From Eupeodes corollae (lineage: Eukaryota; Arthropoda; Insecta; Diptera; Syrphidae): 64,000 nucleotides of DNA. The notes beneath the pieces are model-generated. The model was not told where the DNA came from, did no database searches, and worked only from the letters and a program-made list of their open reading frames with translations. Below are positions 36,527 to 48,074 of the stretch, piece by piece (position 1 is the stretch's first letter; the number at the start of each line of letters is the position of its first letter). The stretch spans positions 33,119,946 to 33,183,945 of the forward strand of contig NC_079148.1 in NCBI RefSeq assembly GCF_945859685.1, in the 5' to 3' direction. The position numbers were made by a program, and so were the translations under genes.

Positions 36527-38850
36527 ACTAATATGAAAACATGGTAATATTTCAACTGTTTTTAATATCCAGTCCTTAGGTAGTATTACATTCGACAAAG
36601 ACCTATAGATGATATTTGATGAAAATCATTTTTTTTTTGAATTCTTGAATAGCATACTTTTTTAAAAAGTACTCTACAAGATACTTTTCATTGCTCTTTG
36701 GTCATATTTATCCTTCTTGAAATCATCATTTATGTTTAAAAATAAGAGAATTTTCTTCTTAAAACAACCATATCAACATCAACAAGCCAAATGTCTCCTC
36801 ACAGTTCAAAAGAACTATCCTATCATCATAACTATTTGATTTCTGCTGAATTGCCATCAAAGCTCAAAAGTGCAGGGATTAACAATAATTTTCTGTAACA
36901 GGTAAACAGGAGTTAAAATACAAAAATACAGACTTATATTGAATGTGATTTTTTTTTTTGTAGTTTGGTCCTATAAGCAGTATAAGTCTAGGGTTTATTC
37001 CTTTGTAGAACATTATTTCTACGAATCTCGTAAATGGGAAGTTCTCAAAGTTTAAGAACATAAGAAGTCCTTTGTATCGCCTCTTCTATAATTTTAGAAT
37101 TGGAGTAATACTTTTACTTCTGAGGTCTTTTATCATCTTAGTTTATACTATTTCTGGATTATGTTCTAGACAAAGTTGTAAGTACCGCTTAAGAGTTATC
37201 ATTTTAACTTGAATCGATGACGTATTAGTTATAAATATATCTCCCACCCAACCCTTAAAGTTTTTGAAGTAAACTATATATTCTTTAATGCAAAATGTCT
37301 CTTTTTGTATTTAATTAAATTTTAAAATTATCCATAAGGAAGATCTTTTTCAGTTGTGAAATCTACATAGCATAATTATAATTGATGTACTTAATTTGCT
37401 TATTAACCAAAAACTCCTTTAGCACAAAAAAATAAATGAACATAAATATTGCCTTAAGTAAAACTGAGGAAGTCTTAATATTTTTATTAAAAGAAAATGC
37501 TGAAAAATATTCAAAACATCTTAAAATTCTAAATTGTTGTTTCCTGTATTAATACTTCCTTTTTAAACTCGTTCCCTTGTTTATAACTCCTTTTCGAAAT
37601 AACACACAAAAATACTCACACAAACAAACATATACGATACTCGTTTGTATTTATAACAAAAACATAAGAAAAACGCCCCCAACGAAGCGATGAAACCCTT
37701 TCTAATAATTGTGTAATTTAAATCTTCAAAAAGTTTTTGCAAGTAGGTATGGAAGATAACACAGTATGCTGATAATTTGGGTATACTTCTTGTAGTTCAT
37801 TAAAACGTAGGTAAGATACTCTAAATATTTACACACATAACCTATAACCTAACCGGAAGCAAATTATTTGCTTCTGTACTAAACAAATATTATATAAATG
37901 TATAAAATCACATACAAGAATAATTAGATTACCATAGAAAATGTCTTCAGTTCATTTTCTCTCCCCTTCATGTATAAAATAATTTTCTTAAAGGTGGTTG
38001 TTTGCGATGAGAGTCGGTCAAAGATAAAAGATAAGGAGATAGATACATTTATGTTTTATTTCGAAGGATGTTTTTGTTTCTTCATTAATAAAATTATTAG
38101 TGACGTAATATACAAGAAAATGGTAAGCTTAAAATGTCAAAGTTTGTTTACTTTTTCTTTTATGTGGAACAACTTATAGAAGGAAAGGTTTAATTTAGAA
38201 GGGTTGTTAAAAATTACACAGGGAGCTTAAGAAGTTGGTATACTTCGACATTTCAAATAGATGTAGAAAAAAAACGTAATACTATTTATCAGGTGTGTAA
38301 AAAGAACATCTTTGAATATAAAATGTTGTTTTTACAAGTTTATGAAACTTAGTTTATCTAATTTCAAAAAAGACCATTTTTGGTTAGACATTTTTGTTAT
38401 CTTTACTATAATTTTGTTAAAATATAATCAGAGCGAGGCAGACATTTTTTGCCAAATTTTTTTAGGGCTCCTTTTTCAGCTATATCTCAAAACTAGTAGA
38501 AATGCCGATTGCGAATAAATTTTAAATAGCTGTCAATAATTTCGAAATGTGAACCAGAAAGAACTTTAAAGTAATTTCTTTAGTAAGCTGTTTTTATGGC
38601 AATTCAAAATATGTGAAAAATTTAACTGATCCCGAATCTCTTCTTATGTTATGCCTAAAATACTCAAAGAACAGAAATCGATATTTGAAAATAATTGTTT
38701 GCTTCAAGTATTATGTTTTAGATATGCAGTAACATATTTATTAAAATAATATTCGTTTTTACAATAAATACAAAATTGGCTTTTGACTCAAATATCTGGA
38801 GACTTAGAAATTATTGTTCTTCACATTTTTATTTTTTTTTTCAAATTTTA
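36527..38850. other. AT-rich non-coding stretch
   Basis: No gene recognised. A weak echo of the ~165-bp unit (TTGGCTTTTGACTCAAATAT, 38776-38795) may be an old fragment of that family in reverse orientation. Open frames at 37970-38179 and 38312-38518 are Phe/Lys/Ile-rich and lack motifs. Confidence 0.45.
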
Positions 38851-39104
38851 GTCTATTGAAAACCAGGGCCCAGTGCCTTACAACTCTTAACCATTTCTGT
38901 GTGTGAGTCATTTCAAGGATAGAGGGGACCAAACGGCGAATTTAAGAAAGCACTTTTTCTAGACAAGAATTATTTTCGGAGTATTTGTCAATTCCTCGCA
39001 AGAGGCAGTACCAGTGAAACAATTTATTTAGATGGTTCAGTCAGATTTTGAACTCAATACCTCTGGCATAACACTTCAACGCACTAACCATCATGGAACT
39101 AGTG
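38851..39104 (-). repeat. tRNA-derived SINE, copy 3
   Basis: On the plus strand it runs AACCAGGGCCCAGTGCCTTA, CAACTCTTAACCATTTCTGT, CCTCGCAAGAGGCAGTACCA, and CAACGCACTAACCATCATGG. The order is the same as in copy 2 but with more substitutions and small deletions. The A-box-like head is at the right end and the B-box region (TTTGAACTCAATACCTC) is eroded. Confidence 0.8.
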
Positions 39105-39349
39105 ACAGAAAAATTTCTAACTGCAATTAGCGAATAATTAAACCAAGCCTTTGCAACGTATGCTAAAACTGTGGCACATCAAAACACTTTTAGTATTCTT
39201 TACAAATAGAATAAAGTCCCAGATTATACAACCTCCAGTATAGAGGAACCCCACTAAAATTATCAGATCAACCTTAATACCTAGGAGGAATCCTATTTTA
39301 AAAAGCTAAACCAGGACTCATATAAACTAAAGATATCGAAAAAAATCAG

Positions 39350-39836
39350 ATAGCAGTCTACTCAAGCTTAAATTCATAAAATCGTAATGTAGATGTACAC
39401 TGCAATTGTCAAATCAGTGCTTACTTATGGTAGCATGGTATGGTGGAACGCGTTAAAGAAGGCCAACAAGCCTAATAACCATTACAAGAGCACAGATATC
39501 AGCATGTACATATATACATTACGGAAGCAATATTGATACCCTGTCTTCACTTTAACATAACCTTTTACACCATCTTTCCTGACAGACAAGAATGGGTAGA
39601 CAATGTTAAAAACATGACTGAGTCGACAATATCAATAAATGCACAAACTGACGACTACAAAATAGGTCAATCTTGTCAACTCCTTCAGGTTTCTCGATCT
39701 AAGCAGCGTCTTTAAGCTGAAGCTAAAAAAGGTCTTTTGATGGCGTTATCGTTATCAAAACTTTAAACTATACTGGATATCAGGTCACAGAGGTATAATT
39801 CCCAATGAAGGAGCTGATATGAGTTAGCGAGGATTA
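39350..39836 (+). pseudogene. RNase H-bearing LINE scrap (left of repeat D)
   Basis: The plus-strand translation shows an RT-thumb-like VKSVLTYGSMVWWNAL near 39405-39455. A linker resembling FPDRQEWVDNVKNM follows near 39573-39618, the same position as the IPSRxxWE segment of the element at 1-480. An RNase H end, LYWISGHRGIIPNEGAD, lies near 39764-39820. Stops and frame changes are frequent and the RNase H core is mostly deleted. It ends where repeat copy D begins. Confidence 0.6.
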
Positions 39837-41340
39837 TTAACTTCCTATAGGAAGTTATTGTAATGGGTCCGATTTGTCAATTGACATTTCTCGACGTTTC
39901 ATAGAGTCGAAATAAAAGATTTTAAGAAAGATGTCTGTGCGTGCGTGTGTACGTACGTTCGTACGTCCGTACGTTCGCGACGTTTTTTTCGTCGTCCATA
40001 GCGCAAAAAACAGAAGAGATATCGATTTCAAATAAATTTTGTTATACAGATAATAAGGCAGAAAGATGCAGAATGGCCTCTCAAGGAAATTGCGTGGGTG
40101 GTTTTTTTACCACAGCAGTTTGAAAAAGGTGAAAATTTTGGTTAATCCTAAATATCTTACGATCCAAAAACGCTAGAGACTTGAATTAAATTTTATATAA
40201 TATATTGTAACGTGATACCAAACAGGTATATTTTTTGAAAAAAATCAATATAACGGTTTTTTTAAAAATCAATAAAACTGAAAAATAAAAATTTGTCACC
40301 TCTAAAATTTTACTACTGAAATATGATTTCATCTTTATAACAATTTTTTGCAACGAAGAATAATGTTTTTGACATCTGAAAAAATTTTAAGAAAAATCTT
40401 ATTGACAGTTTTTTTTATAAAAAATACAAATCTAAAAAATACATTACTTAAAGTTCGTAAAAATTGAATATCGATTCGAATATCTTTTCAAAAACCTGAA
40501 ATTTGGGCTTCAATCTGATTTTATCTGATAAGAAATATTGTTTTTAACATTTTAAAAAATGTTTAAAAACAATCGAATTGACAGTTTTTTTACAAGAAAT
40601 AAAAAACCTAAAAAAAATGTATACAATTTGTTAAAAATTGATTTTCGACTCAAATATCTTTTCAAAACTTTGAGATATTGGCTTTAATTTACTTTTATCT
40701 TTCAAAAAATTTTGTTTTCAACATTCAGTTAAAGTTTGAAAAAAATCGAACTGACAGTTTTTTTATAAAAAAATAAAAACCGAAAAAAAAATTAACAAAA
40801 GTTGGTAAAAAATGGTTTTCGACTCAAATATCTTATAAAAACTTTAAGATAATAGCTTCTTACTAATTTTTTCTTATAAGAAATATAGTTTTCAACAAAA
40901 ATGTATAAAATTTTCGACTCAAATATCTCTTCAAAAATTTGAGATAATAGCTTCCAGCTGATTTTTGCTTATAAGAAATATTGTTTGCAACATTTGGTAA
41001 AATTTAAAAAAAAAATCGAATCGACAGTTTTTTTACAAAAAATAAAACTCTAAAAAAAAAACAATACTAAAACTTGCTAAAAATTTACTTTCGGCTCAAA
41101 TAGCTTTTCAAAAATTAAAAATATTGGCTTCAAACTTATTTTATTTCACAGAAAATATTGTTTTCGATATTCAGTAATTTGTATAAAAAAATCCAACAGT
41201 TCGTTTTTTCATAAAAAATTAAATCTACAAAAATTAGTACCCAAATTTGGTAAAAATTGATACGAGTACATATAGACAAAGTTTTAAGCAAGACAAATCG
41301 ACAGACGGGATGTTAAGTTATCAGTGTGGTTCGCATCCCA
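39837..41340 (-). repeat. ~165-bp-array repeat family, full-length copy D
   Basis: This copy is in reverse orientation. At its left edge is the perfect palindrome AACTTCCTATAGGAAGTT (39839-39856), followed by GGGTCCGATTTGTCAATTGA, a CpG-rich TACGTACGTTCGTACGTCCG tract (39950-39990), the conserved block, the tandem array with recurring GACAGTTTTTTTAC, and the head at 41280-41335 (CAAATCGACAGACGGGATGT, then TATCAGTGTGGTTCGCATCC). It lies between two scraps of RNase H-bearing LINEs. Confidence 0.85.
39839..39856. repeat. perfect terminal palindrome of copy D
   Basis: AACTTCCTATAGGAAGTT is its own reverse complement over all 18 bases. It is the end of the repeat element and the least decayed version in the window. 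Confidence 0.92.
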
Positions 41341-41900
41341 GCCTCTTTTTTCAAGCTAACATCAACAACAATTAAATCGAAGCTTGTAAGGTTTTTGGCA
41401 ACAGAATATTAGACTCTACTGGGTACCAGGTTAATGAGGGAGCTGATGAGTTAGTGGAGATAATTTTAGTGTTGTACCAATCCAGTATCGATTAAATCAT
41501 AGAAACCACATCCTGTGAATTAAAACTCATCATTGGTAACAAGATACCAACAAAAGATGGAAATGCCTTGAAACCTGTATCAGGAAACCACCAAATTAGA
41601 CAACACAAAATCTCTATCTTTTTTGCATCTTGACAAAAAATCTTAACGATTGGTTTTAAGCATAGTATGTAATAGGTCACAACTTTCACAAAAAGAGAAA
41701 ATGCGGCTGCAGTTGACATGTATAGAAGATGCAGTGATGAGGAAGACTGTCCACTTCTTATGCCACCCAGCACTATGCCACACTAGAAACAAATTATTAG
41801 ACAGACACATCTTCAATCACCTTTAATAACATGAATATATTTCAACAAACAGTCTATTGGGTTTCCCAAAGCCTCTAATTGGCAAAAGCATGACAACCCA
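41341..41900 (+). pseudogene. RNase H-bearing LINE scrap (right of repeat D)
   Basis: Translation in shifting frames gives RLYWVPG, then VNEGADELVE near 41425-41460, the end of an RNase H. It is followed by the C-terminal region DMYRRCSDEEDCPLLMP near 41717-41765 and SLLGFPKASNW near 41850-41885. This is the same architecture as 419-800. The RNase H end is also present to the left of copy D, so this is a second fragment or a duplication and not a simple continuation. Confidence 0.62.
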
Positions 41901-44243
41901 TAATATCGTAGGTTTTATTACTCTTTTAGAAAAATTCAATGCTTCGAGATATCACAATGGATTTAAATTGATCTAAGTGAACTGTTACGTAAGTTCACTA
42001 TATACGAGTACACAATATTTTTTTTTTAAATTTGGTTAATAAACTTCATGAATAAAATCGAAATAGTTTTTTGTACAAATTAAAGCTTTACCTAAAATTT
42101 GGCTTACAAAAAAGCAATACCCCTCCTCTTTTTTATTTATTTCTTCTGACACACATCTTCAAAAATCAAAACATTTAATTCAATTAAATTATTTGACTAA
42201 CATACGTTTTATAAACTTATAAGACCATCATTCAAAAATGCCTTTTGAATATTTCAATAAATATGAATGAACTTAAAGTCGTATTTTACTTTCCCAATGT
42301 CTATAAAATCACTATTTCCTTCTTCTCACATATAAACTTGATGTTAAACTTGTTGAATTTAATAGTTTAAGTATGCGTTTATTTTTGTATGTTTCCTCAA
42401 AAATCTAGCTCTTAGCATATTAAAATAAAACTTTTTTTTATGAAGAAACATTAACGCAAGAAATTATGAAGTTTTGACAACAAATTTATTGCTATGTCCC
42501 ATGAAAAGGTTCCTCAAACACTTTATAAGAGAAAATCTTCTGGATCAGTGTTTTTCACCCAAAAATTGTATTGCTGCCAAAATATAAAGATAACTTCGTT
42601 CAAAACATTTTCGGACTTTCTTGGTTAAAATAAGTTAAAATACACACACAATATACACCTTTATTCTTTTGACTTCATTCAAACTTTCTCTTTTATATCC
42701 TGCCATGATGTCTTTGGCCTATTTTATGAAGGGATGACCCTCTTATGACCCAAACAGAGCCGACATACAAAAAGTTTAACAAGTAACAAACATATACTCG
42801 TATATAAAGTATCGGCGAGCGGTGTGAGGACGAGAAGAAAATAAATTGCTGTCTAAGTTGCATTATTTATAAAGAATTTTAGGATTTCATCTCGATTCAC
42901 ACACCAACCTGAGCCTCCGCGCAACCTACACACATCACAACTAACATCGAACCTAGTCCCACCACTCATCCCCCTATTTTTGTGCCTTTTGTGTCGCAAT
43001 TTTGTTTAGATTGTGTGTATAACATCGCACAACATGACACGTGATTCGATTTTTTCATTCACAATTAATTGTCAAGGGCTTTTGCTTTTGGAGGGAGTGG
43101 GAAAAGTTTTCTCAACTACCACCCACCCATCGCCCATCCTACATCGCAGGCATTTTCTGAATCGAAAATGTGTTCATGGAAATCACTAATCCAACACGAG
43201 AATGAGAAATTCCTTTTTTGATTCAATATGGTTATGTTTGTATGTATGTATGTCGATTTGAATGTGTGTTGGTAGGTACTTTATTTTACTGCGTGGTGTA
43301 GTAAGGGTGCTGGTGGGGTGTATTGGGGAGAGGTATATTCTTGTATAATTACAAATAGTTGTTGTTGATGATGGTGATGATGATGATGAAGGGGCAGGGG
43401 GTGGGTATTTGTTGTATATGGCACACTATAAGGAGCGCGAGAGACCAAGGTCCTGTGGCCTCATGAAATGAGGTCGATGCTAGGTGTGGCGATTGGCCTT
43501 TCTAGAGCATCATCAAGCTGCTTTTATAATATATATGTATACTTATAAATTGTATATTGGTGATATGCCATCCAATGTAGTAAATTGCCCTCTTAATACT
43601 GCCGCCGCAGAAACAATAAGTAAAATAAACACACAAGTCTCATTCTCACCCCATCGCTGCCGCCCAGCAACCCTTACCAATAGAACTTTATAATGGAACA
43701 AGGATTTTCGTGTTTATTCATTTTATATGTAGGACCATTCGAACATGTGCTGATGACAGTTTTATAAATATTTTTTTTGTTCTGTTATTGTTGTTGCTGT
43801 TATTTTTAAATTAATTCTGGAACTAAGGAGTGGGGAATTTTTGAAGTTATGTTACAAAAAAAATTATATATGGCATTAATTCTCTATACTTACAAATGAG
43901 TGAAAAATAAACGAAACAGGATCGGGAGCTTATTATGAAAAGGATCTATTTTAAGAAATAATAACGTTCTTATTATTATTTTTCTTATATATTTGAGATT
44001 ATTTTTAAGAAAGCCTAAAATACAAGCTCACATTGTGTCCAATACATTACAAAATTTGTTCGACCTGCTTTTCGAAATCACCAAGAAAAGTGTGCAGAAA
44101 AGTCTGAGACAATCGATTTCAAGTTGTCTTCACTTCACGATTTCTTAAAAAATTCAATGCTTGCATCAAAATGTTAACAGAATTTTCAATTCTCAAAAAG
44201 GGCGATATCAATTTTAAAACTGTACACTTGGGCGTATGCGTAC
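41901..44243. other. non-coding stretch with microsatellites
   Basis: AT-rich with a C-rich segment at 42880-43010 and G-rich segments at 43300-43420. A (GAT)n run lies at 43366-43389 and a (TATG)n run at 43236-43252. An open frame at 43484-43693 has no recognisable motif. No gene is called. Confidence 0.5.
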
Positions 44244-44330
44244 TTTTTTTTTTTTTTTTTTTTTTTTATAATTAGCAAACACTAAAAGGGTTTTTTATAC
44301 CTTTAATATGCCAAAGACACAGTGTGAGCA

Positions 44331-44843
44331 TTAGGAAAAGAGGGAAGGGTTGGATAGGAGGTGTCGGTGTACATTGGTTTTAAATTTCTGAACATTGCAA
44401 TGAAAGGGAAAGATAGAGCGTGGCAAGGCGTTCCACATTCGCGTAGTACGGCTAAAAAAAGAATCTCTGTACTTCATAGTACGTCCGAAGTTGCGCTCAA
44501 GGGTAAACTGATGGGCATTCCTAGAAGCGCGGGTATTACGGTTAAATTGTTTAAGGGGAGGAATGCAACTGGCTATTTCACTAGAGCATAGTCCGTTAAA
44601 ATAACGGTAAAAAAGGATGAGGCAAGAAACCTTGCGTCGATGTTCGAGTGATGTAAACGAGTTGATGATGTTTATGTTACCAATCATTTTAAAAGCTCTT
44701 TTTTGAATACTGTCCAAGAGGCTTAAATAAGTTACTGGAGCACCAGCCCAGAGATGAGAGTTATATTCAAGTTTCGGACGTATATAGGTTTTATAGATTG
44801 TAGCCAGATCAGACGGAGAAAAAAATTTCTTGCAACGTCTCAA
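44331..44843 (-). pseudogene. LINE ORF2 thumb and C-terminal region
   Basis: 170 codons: RRCKKFFSPSDLATIYKTYI, RPKLEYNSHLWAGAP (the thumb pattern), QKRAFKMIG, SCLILFYRYFNGLCSSEIAS, and the tail SFFSRTTRMWNALPRSIFP then NVHRHLLSNPSLFS before the stop. It is intact over its whole length but out of frame with the RT. The stop is followed by a 3' UTR of about 60 bp and the poly-A. Confidence 0.85.
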
Positions 44844-45606
44844 AAAACCTAGACATCTTGCGGCATTTTTGGCAACATCGCGTATGTGAATATGAAAAGC
44901 TTAGAGTGCTATCGTCAGCGAAACAATGTATTGGATTAGAAGTAGCGGACAGGAGATCATTTATAAAAATGAGGAAGAGGGTCGGAGACAAAACGGAGCC
45001 CTGGGGTACACCAGCGTTTATTTTATGAGTTTCAGACTTGAATCCGTCCAAAACAACTTGTATTGAACGGTTCGAAAGAAAATTTCTAATCCAATGAAGA
45101 AGAGATTCGTCGATACCGAAAGCACGCATTTTCGATAAGAGAGCAAGATGCCAAACTTTATCAAATGCCTTTGAAATATCAAGTGCAATAATCTTACTTT
45201 CTCCAAAACGATGTAAAGATCTGTTCCACTGTTCGGTGAGATGAACCATGAGATCACCAGTGGACCTATTGCTACGAAAGCCGTATTGCCGGTCATTAAG
45301 AAGCTTCCGTTCCTCAAGATATTTCTTAAGCTGATAATTAATCAGCGTTTCCATGACCTTAGAAAGAAGGGACGTTAGTGCTATCGGTCGGTAATTTGTG
45401 GGAGAAGAAGATTCGCCTTTTTTTGGAATTGGCTGAACAAATGCAGTTTTCCAACTACTCAGAACGAGCCCAGAAGAATAGGATAGATGGAAAAGCTTAC
45501 GCAGTGGTTTTGCTAGCGTGGAAGAACACCTCTTCAGAATAATAGCGGGGATACCATCTGGGCCAGCGGATTTATGAATGTTGAGATCTTTAAGAACTCT
45601 CGCCAC
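44809..45606 (-). pseudogene. LINE reverse transcriptase
   Basis: An open stretch with KSAGPDGIPAIILKR (residues 12-26), NYRPIALTSLLSKVME (71-86), YGFRSNRSTGDLMVHLTEQW (108-127), motif A ALDISKAFDKVWH with Asp143, motif B' AGVPQGSVLSP (198-208) and motif C FADD (229-232). All catalytic residues are intact. Just after motif C, at about residue 240, the sequence jumps to the HTRCCQKCRK region. Comparison with the copy at 4990-5280 shows that some 200 bp have been deleted there. Confidence 0.88.
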
Positions 45607-46290
45607 AGTTCGAGTACGAAAAAGATTGGTCCCATAGAATCATTTACGCGTTCAAGAACTGGAGGAGTCATGACACTATCTGGTAAGGTGGAATTTTCGG
45701 CGAACTGCCTTGCAAATAAGTTAGCTTTATCAATAGAGCTAACTAAAGGAGTGTCATTGACAACAAGCGTAGGAACCGAGGAAGAGGAAGAATTCCTCAT
45801 GTTTTTACAAATGACCAAAAATTCTTACTGCCTTTGGGACATTGCAGTATTTTTAGCCGTAATTTTTGGTCATGTAAAAATTTGGTCCTTCGAATATAGG
45901 CGTTGCAGGCCTTCCTGGCTTGCTTAAACTTTTTCCGGTTTTCCTCAGTTGGGTTGGCTTTAAAACACCGGAAGCTCACCTCTTTCTCTTTGATAACCTC
46001 TTTGCAGCTCGAATCGAACCATGATTTATCCTTGGGTTTAATACTTTTAACCCTATTCGGGATAAACGTTTCCATTCCCAAATGAATCATACTAGAAATC
46101 ATATCTGCACTGCAGTCTACGTCGCTATCGAGGAAGCATAGCGACCAGTTAAAGATCCTGAAAAAATTATTGAGACCGTCCCAGTTGGCTTTCTCGTACT
46201 GCCAAACGGTTCTCTTTGGAGCTCTTTCTTTAACTGGATTTGTTTGACACGAGAAATTAGCAGATATAACACTATGGTTCGATGTGCCTA
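45534..46290 (-). pseudogene. LINE ORF2 linker between endonuclease and RT
   Basis: In two frames it encodes TVWQYEKANWDGLNNFFRIF, SWFDSSCKEVIKEKEVSF and RTKFLHDQKLRLKILQCPKG, then NSSSSSVPTLVVNDTPLVSS and DKANLFARQFAENSTL. This is the connecting region typical of LINE ORF2. Frame changes occur near 45810 and 45610, and otherwise the stretch is fairly intact. Confidence 0.75.
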
Positions 46291-46955
46291 GAGGCAGGCG
46301 TCAATACACTGATTGTGTACTTATCAGGATCAGAAGTGAGAAACAAGTCAAGAGTATTTTCTGCTCGGCCGTTAACGTCTGATATTCGAGTAGGCTCATT
46401 GACAAGCTGAGTAAGATGGTTAAACTCAGCAAAAATCTCAGCACACATTCCTTCGGGCGTTGTCTGGCCCGAATGGCGAAGCCACGAAGAATTGTGAACA
46501 TTGAAATCGCCCGTAATAACGATTTCAGTGTGAGGATACAGGGAGACAATTCTTTGTATGGAGTCAGGCAGAGCATCAAATTCCTGAGAAGTTGAAACTC
46601 TGTCCAGGTTTGGGCTCCGATAAAGAAAACAATAGTGAATGATGTGCTTATTCACGGAAAGTTTTAACCACATGAAATTAAAAAGGGAGTTGGTACAATG
46701 ACCGTATTGTGGTAAAAGTTGATATGCAACATCATTCCTAATATATATGGCGAGACCATGGTGTGAGAAGAATAATGGCACTAAGCGATACCCATGAATA
46801 AAAAATTCAGCAGGATCGGAATCTTCACCTACTTGGGTTTCACTCAATGCCAAAACAGCTGGTCTGTAAGAATTGATGTGGATGTACTTTTTTGTATGTA
46901 ACTTTTTATTGACAACGTCACGTCTCGTGGCATAATTTCTACATTTTGGATACAC
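46272..46955 (-). pseudogene. LINE apurinic-like endonuclease domain
   Basis: This domain nicks the target DNA to prime reverse transcription. Counting from the Met at 46955, residues include the catalytic Glu39 in LALSETQ, YRSP (112-115), and TGDFNVH with Asp150 and Asn152. The frame then breaks: a duplicated AGGC (plus strand AGGCAGGC, near 46292-46300) shifts it. The adjacent frame continues with PLGTSNHSVIS, where the usual final SDH reads SNH. The first beta-strand of the domain is poorly represented, suggesting the 5' truncation falls just inside it. Confidence 0.83.
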
Positions 46956-47000
46956 CTTTTTACATTTTTTACAAACAGTTTTTCCGTTAATAATTTTAAT

Positions 47001-47879
47001 AATAATTTTAATTTTTAGTTAATAAGAATATTACATTGGTAGAAGCAAGCAATAGCATAATAAAGTGTTTTCCAATAAATGCTTCCCTTTTGGTGTAAAT
47101 GTCAAAAGATGACATCTTCAAAAGCAATAACTACCAAATTGAGGACTTTTTACAATCAAAACTCTTGTTGGATAACCCTATTCTATATAATTTAGTAGTT
47201 TCAACAAAATTAAAAGGAAAAAAGTGACTTTTTATTTATTTTCCTATTTTATTCCTTAAAGTAATCAAATAGAGTGTCATGCTATCTTTTAAATCCAGAA
47301 GAATAAAATTAAAATCATACGAGACATTATTCTCATACACAGTATGTACTGGGTACGCTTATTTATTTAAGTGATTTTATTCAAAACCATAATACGCTTA
47401 TGATAATTTAACGATTTAAATTTACAACTAAATTATCTTACATCAAAATATAAAACCTTAAAAGTAACTGAGTAGCTATTATAAAAATTTAGTTTTTCCC
47501 CTAAATGCGTTTCCTCATTAGCATTTATTTTATTTTAACCATTTTAAACTTCTAGTACACGGAATAAAATTCAAGGAATATAATCCTTAATTTAGTTAAG
47601 AATTTACTGGTTTCTATAGAATATTGTAAACAAAGTTTTATCTATTTTAAAGAATTAATTTGTATAATTTAAATAAAAGACATTTTGAACCTTTTTGTGA
47701 TGAAAATTAAAAACTAAAATTATAATGATTTATATCCCACATCGTAAATTTCAATTATAAAACTATTAATTAATTTTTGTTCATAAGTTTAAAATAATAA
47801 TTTCCAACTTGAATGACTGTAAAATGTTTTTTTCCCTGTACTTTAAAAGTCTCATCACACTCATTTACTTTAATTTCAG
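47001..47879. other. AT-rich sequence upstream of the candidate exon
   Basis: No coding signal. The last 35 bases are pyrimidine-rich and end in TTTACTTTAATTTCAG, a good splice acceptor for the candidate exon at 47880. Confidence 0.6.
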
Positions 47880-47982
47880 GTCGCTACTGAAAGCCAAACT
47901 ACTGAAATTGGTCACACTGACAGGATAAAAATGTCTTTTGCAACTGCTTCCAGCTCCCATAATGAGCCAAGCTCATGTGTGG
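47880..47982 (+). CDS. candidate host-gene exon (103 nt)
   Basis: It is preceded by a polypyrimidine tract and CAG (47877-47879) and followed by the strong donor GTAAG (47983-47987). Only one frame is open: it starts VATESQTTEIGHTDR, runs through an ATG at 47931 and continues MSFATASSSHNEPSSCV, ending after one extra base (phase 1). The other two frames hit stops within 16 codons. The exon is far richer in G+C than its AT-rich surroundings. It may be an internal coding exon, or a first coding exon if the ATG at 47931 is used. I do not recognise the protein; the Ser/Thr-rich composition suggests a disordered region. This is the only stretch in the window with a convincing host-gene structure. 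Confidence 0.62.
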
Positions 47983-48074
47983 GTAAGGATTAAAACAAAA
48001 AAAAAAACAGAACAGGACACTTATAACAAAATCTATTCGCATATCTGTATTCTCAAAACTACACACACATTCAG

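Larger units (their letters stand above)
44244..47000 (-). mobile_element. CR1/Jockey-like LINE, near-complete ORF2
   Basis: This is the best-preserved LINE of the window. Its poly-A tail is the 24-base T-run at 44244-44267. Reading leftwards from about 46990 it encodes endonuclease, linker, RT, thumb and C-terminal tail. ORF1 is absent, apart perhaps from a short Cys-rich stretch (TVCKKCKKVYPKC) at the extreme 5' end. The same family supplies the plus-strand copy at 4446-5811 and the fragments at 51491-51575 and 53638-54125. No target duplication was recognised. Confidence 0.88.

Noticed and set aside
44361..44591. Plus-strand open frame in the LINE at 44-47 kb
   Set aside because: It is the complement of the well-supported C-terminal coding region on the minus strand.
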